Assembly: GCA_029974925.1 (NCBI GenBank)
Contig: JARKQH010000288.1
Coordinates: forward strand, 1-35,115
From: Verrucomicrobiota bacterium
GTDB lineage: Bacteria > Verrucomicrobiota > Verrucomicrobiia > Limisphaerales > UBA8199
Length of the DNA stretch: 35,115 bases
Direction: 5' to 3'
The notes under the pieces were generated by a model, which did not search any database, was not told the DNA's origin, and was given only the letters and a program-made list of their open reading frames with translations. Positions 34,678 through 35,115 of this stretch are shown piece by piece. Numbering within the stretch: the first letter of the stretch is position 1; every line of letters begins with the position of its first letter. The translations under genes were made by a program, and so were the position numbers.

Positions 34678-35115
<438 letters not shown>

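Overview
The window is a GC-rich chromosomal segment from a Verrucomicrobia-type bacterium. The 16S rRNA 5' part at the right edge contains ACACCTACGGGTGGCAGC, the EUB338-III target typical of Verrucomicrobiota. I see about 24 credible protein genes. Left block (minus strand): a small secreted protein, two very large LamG/Ig/FG-GAP surface proteins and a DUF1559-type pseudopilin. Next (minus) is a compact module: a PA14/OB-repeat sensor histidine kinase, a NarL-type regulator, an exported class C beta-lactamase-like serine hydrolase, and an exported N-acyl-D-amino-acid deacylase joined to the hydrolase by an ATGA overlap. A long minus-strand operon follows: small basic protein, RsuA-type pseudouridine synthase, SH3 protein, FolD, DUF6941-like protein and a Tat-exported deacetylase-like protein. 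The plus-strand block has a ParE-like topoisomerase B subunit, an MBL-fold hydrolase, an orphan NarL regulator overlapping a lipoprotein solute-binding protein, and RecF. Then come a TGS GTPase, a Tat-exported sugar isomerase-like protein and a GT2 glycosyltransferase (minus), an EpsC/CysE-type serine acetyltransferase and a secreted protein (plus), and the promoter/leader region plus 5' part of a 16S gene. Best candidates for a second look: (i) a ~20-bp inverted repeat (CTCCCCAA..GGGGAG-like) upstream of both the beta-lactamase/D-aminoacylase pair and the pseudopilin, next to a two-component system; (ii) the sensor kinase's unusual ectodomain; (iii) three genes whose -10 box lies 6-7 nt before the start codon (predicted leaderless); (iv) tandemly duplicated rRNA promoters with A-tracts and an attenuator-like leader; (v) a 51-aa small basic protein gene missing from the ORF track. 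No CRISPR array, IS element, phage or tRNA was found. No database searches were run; all family names are from reading motifs.
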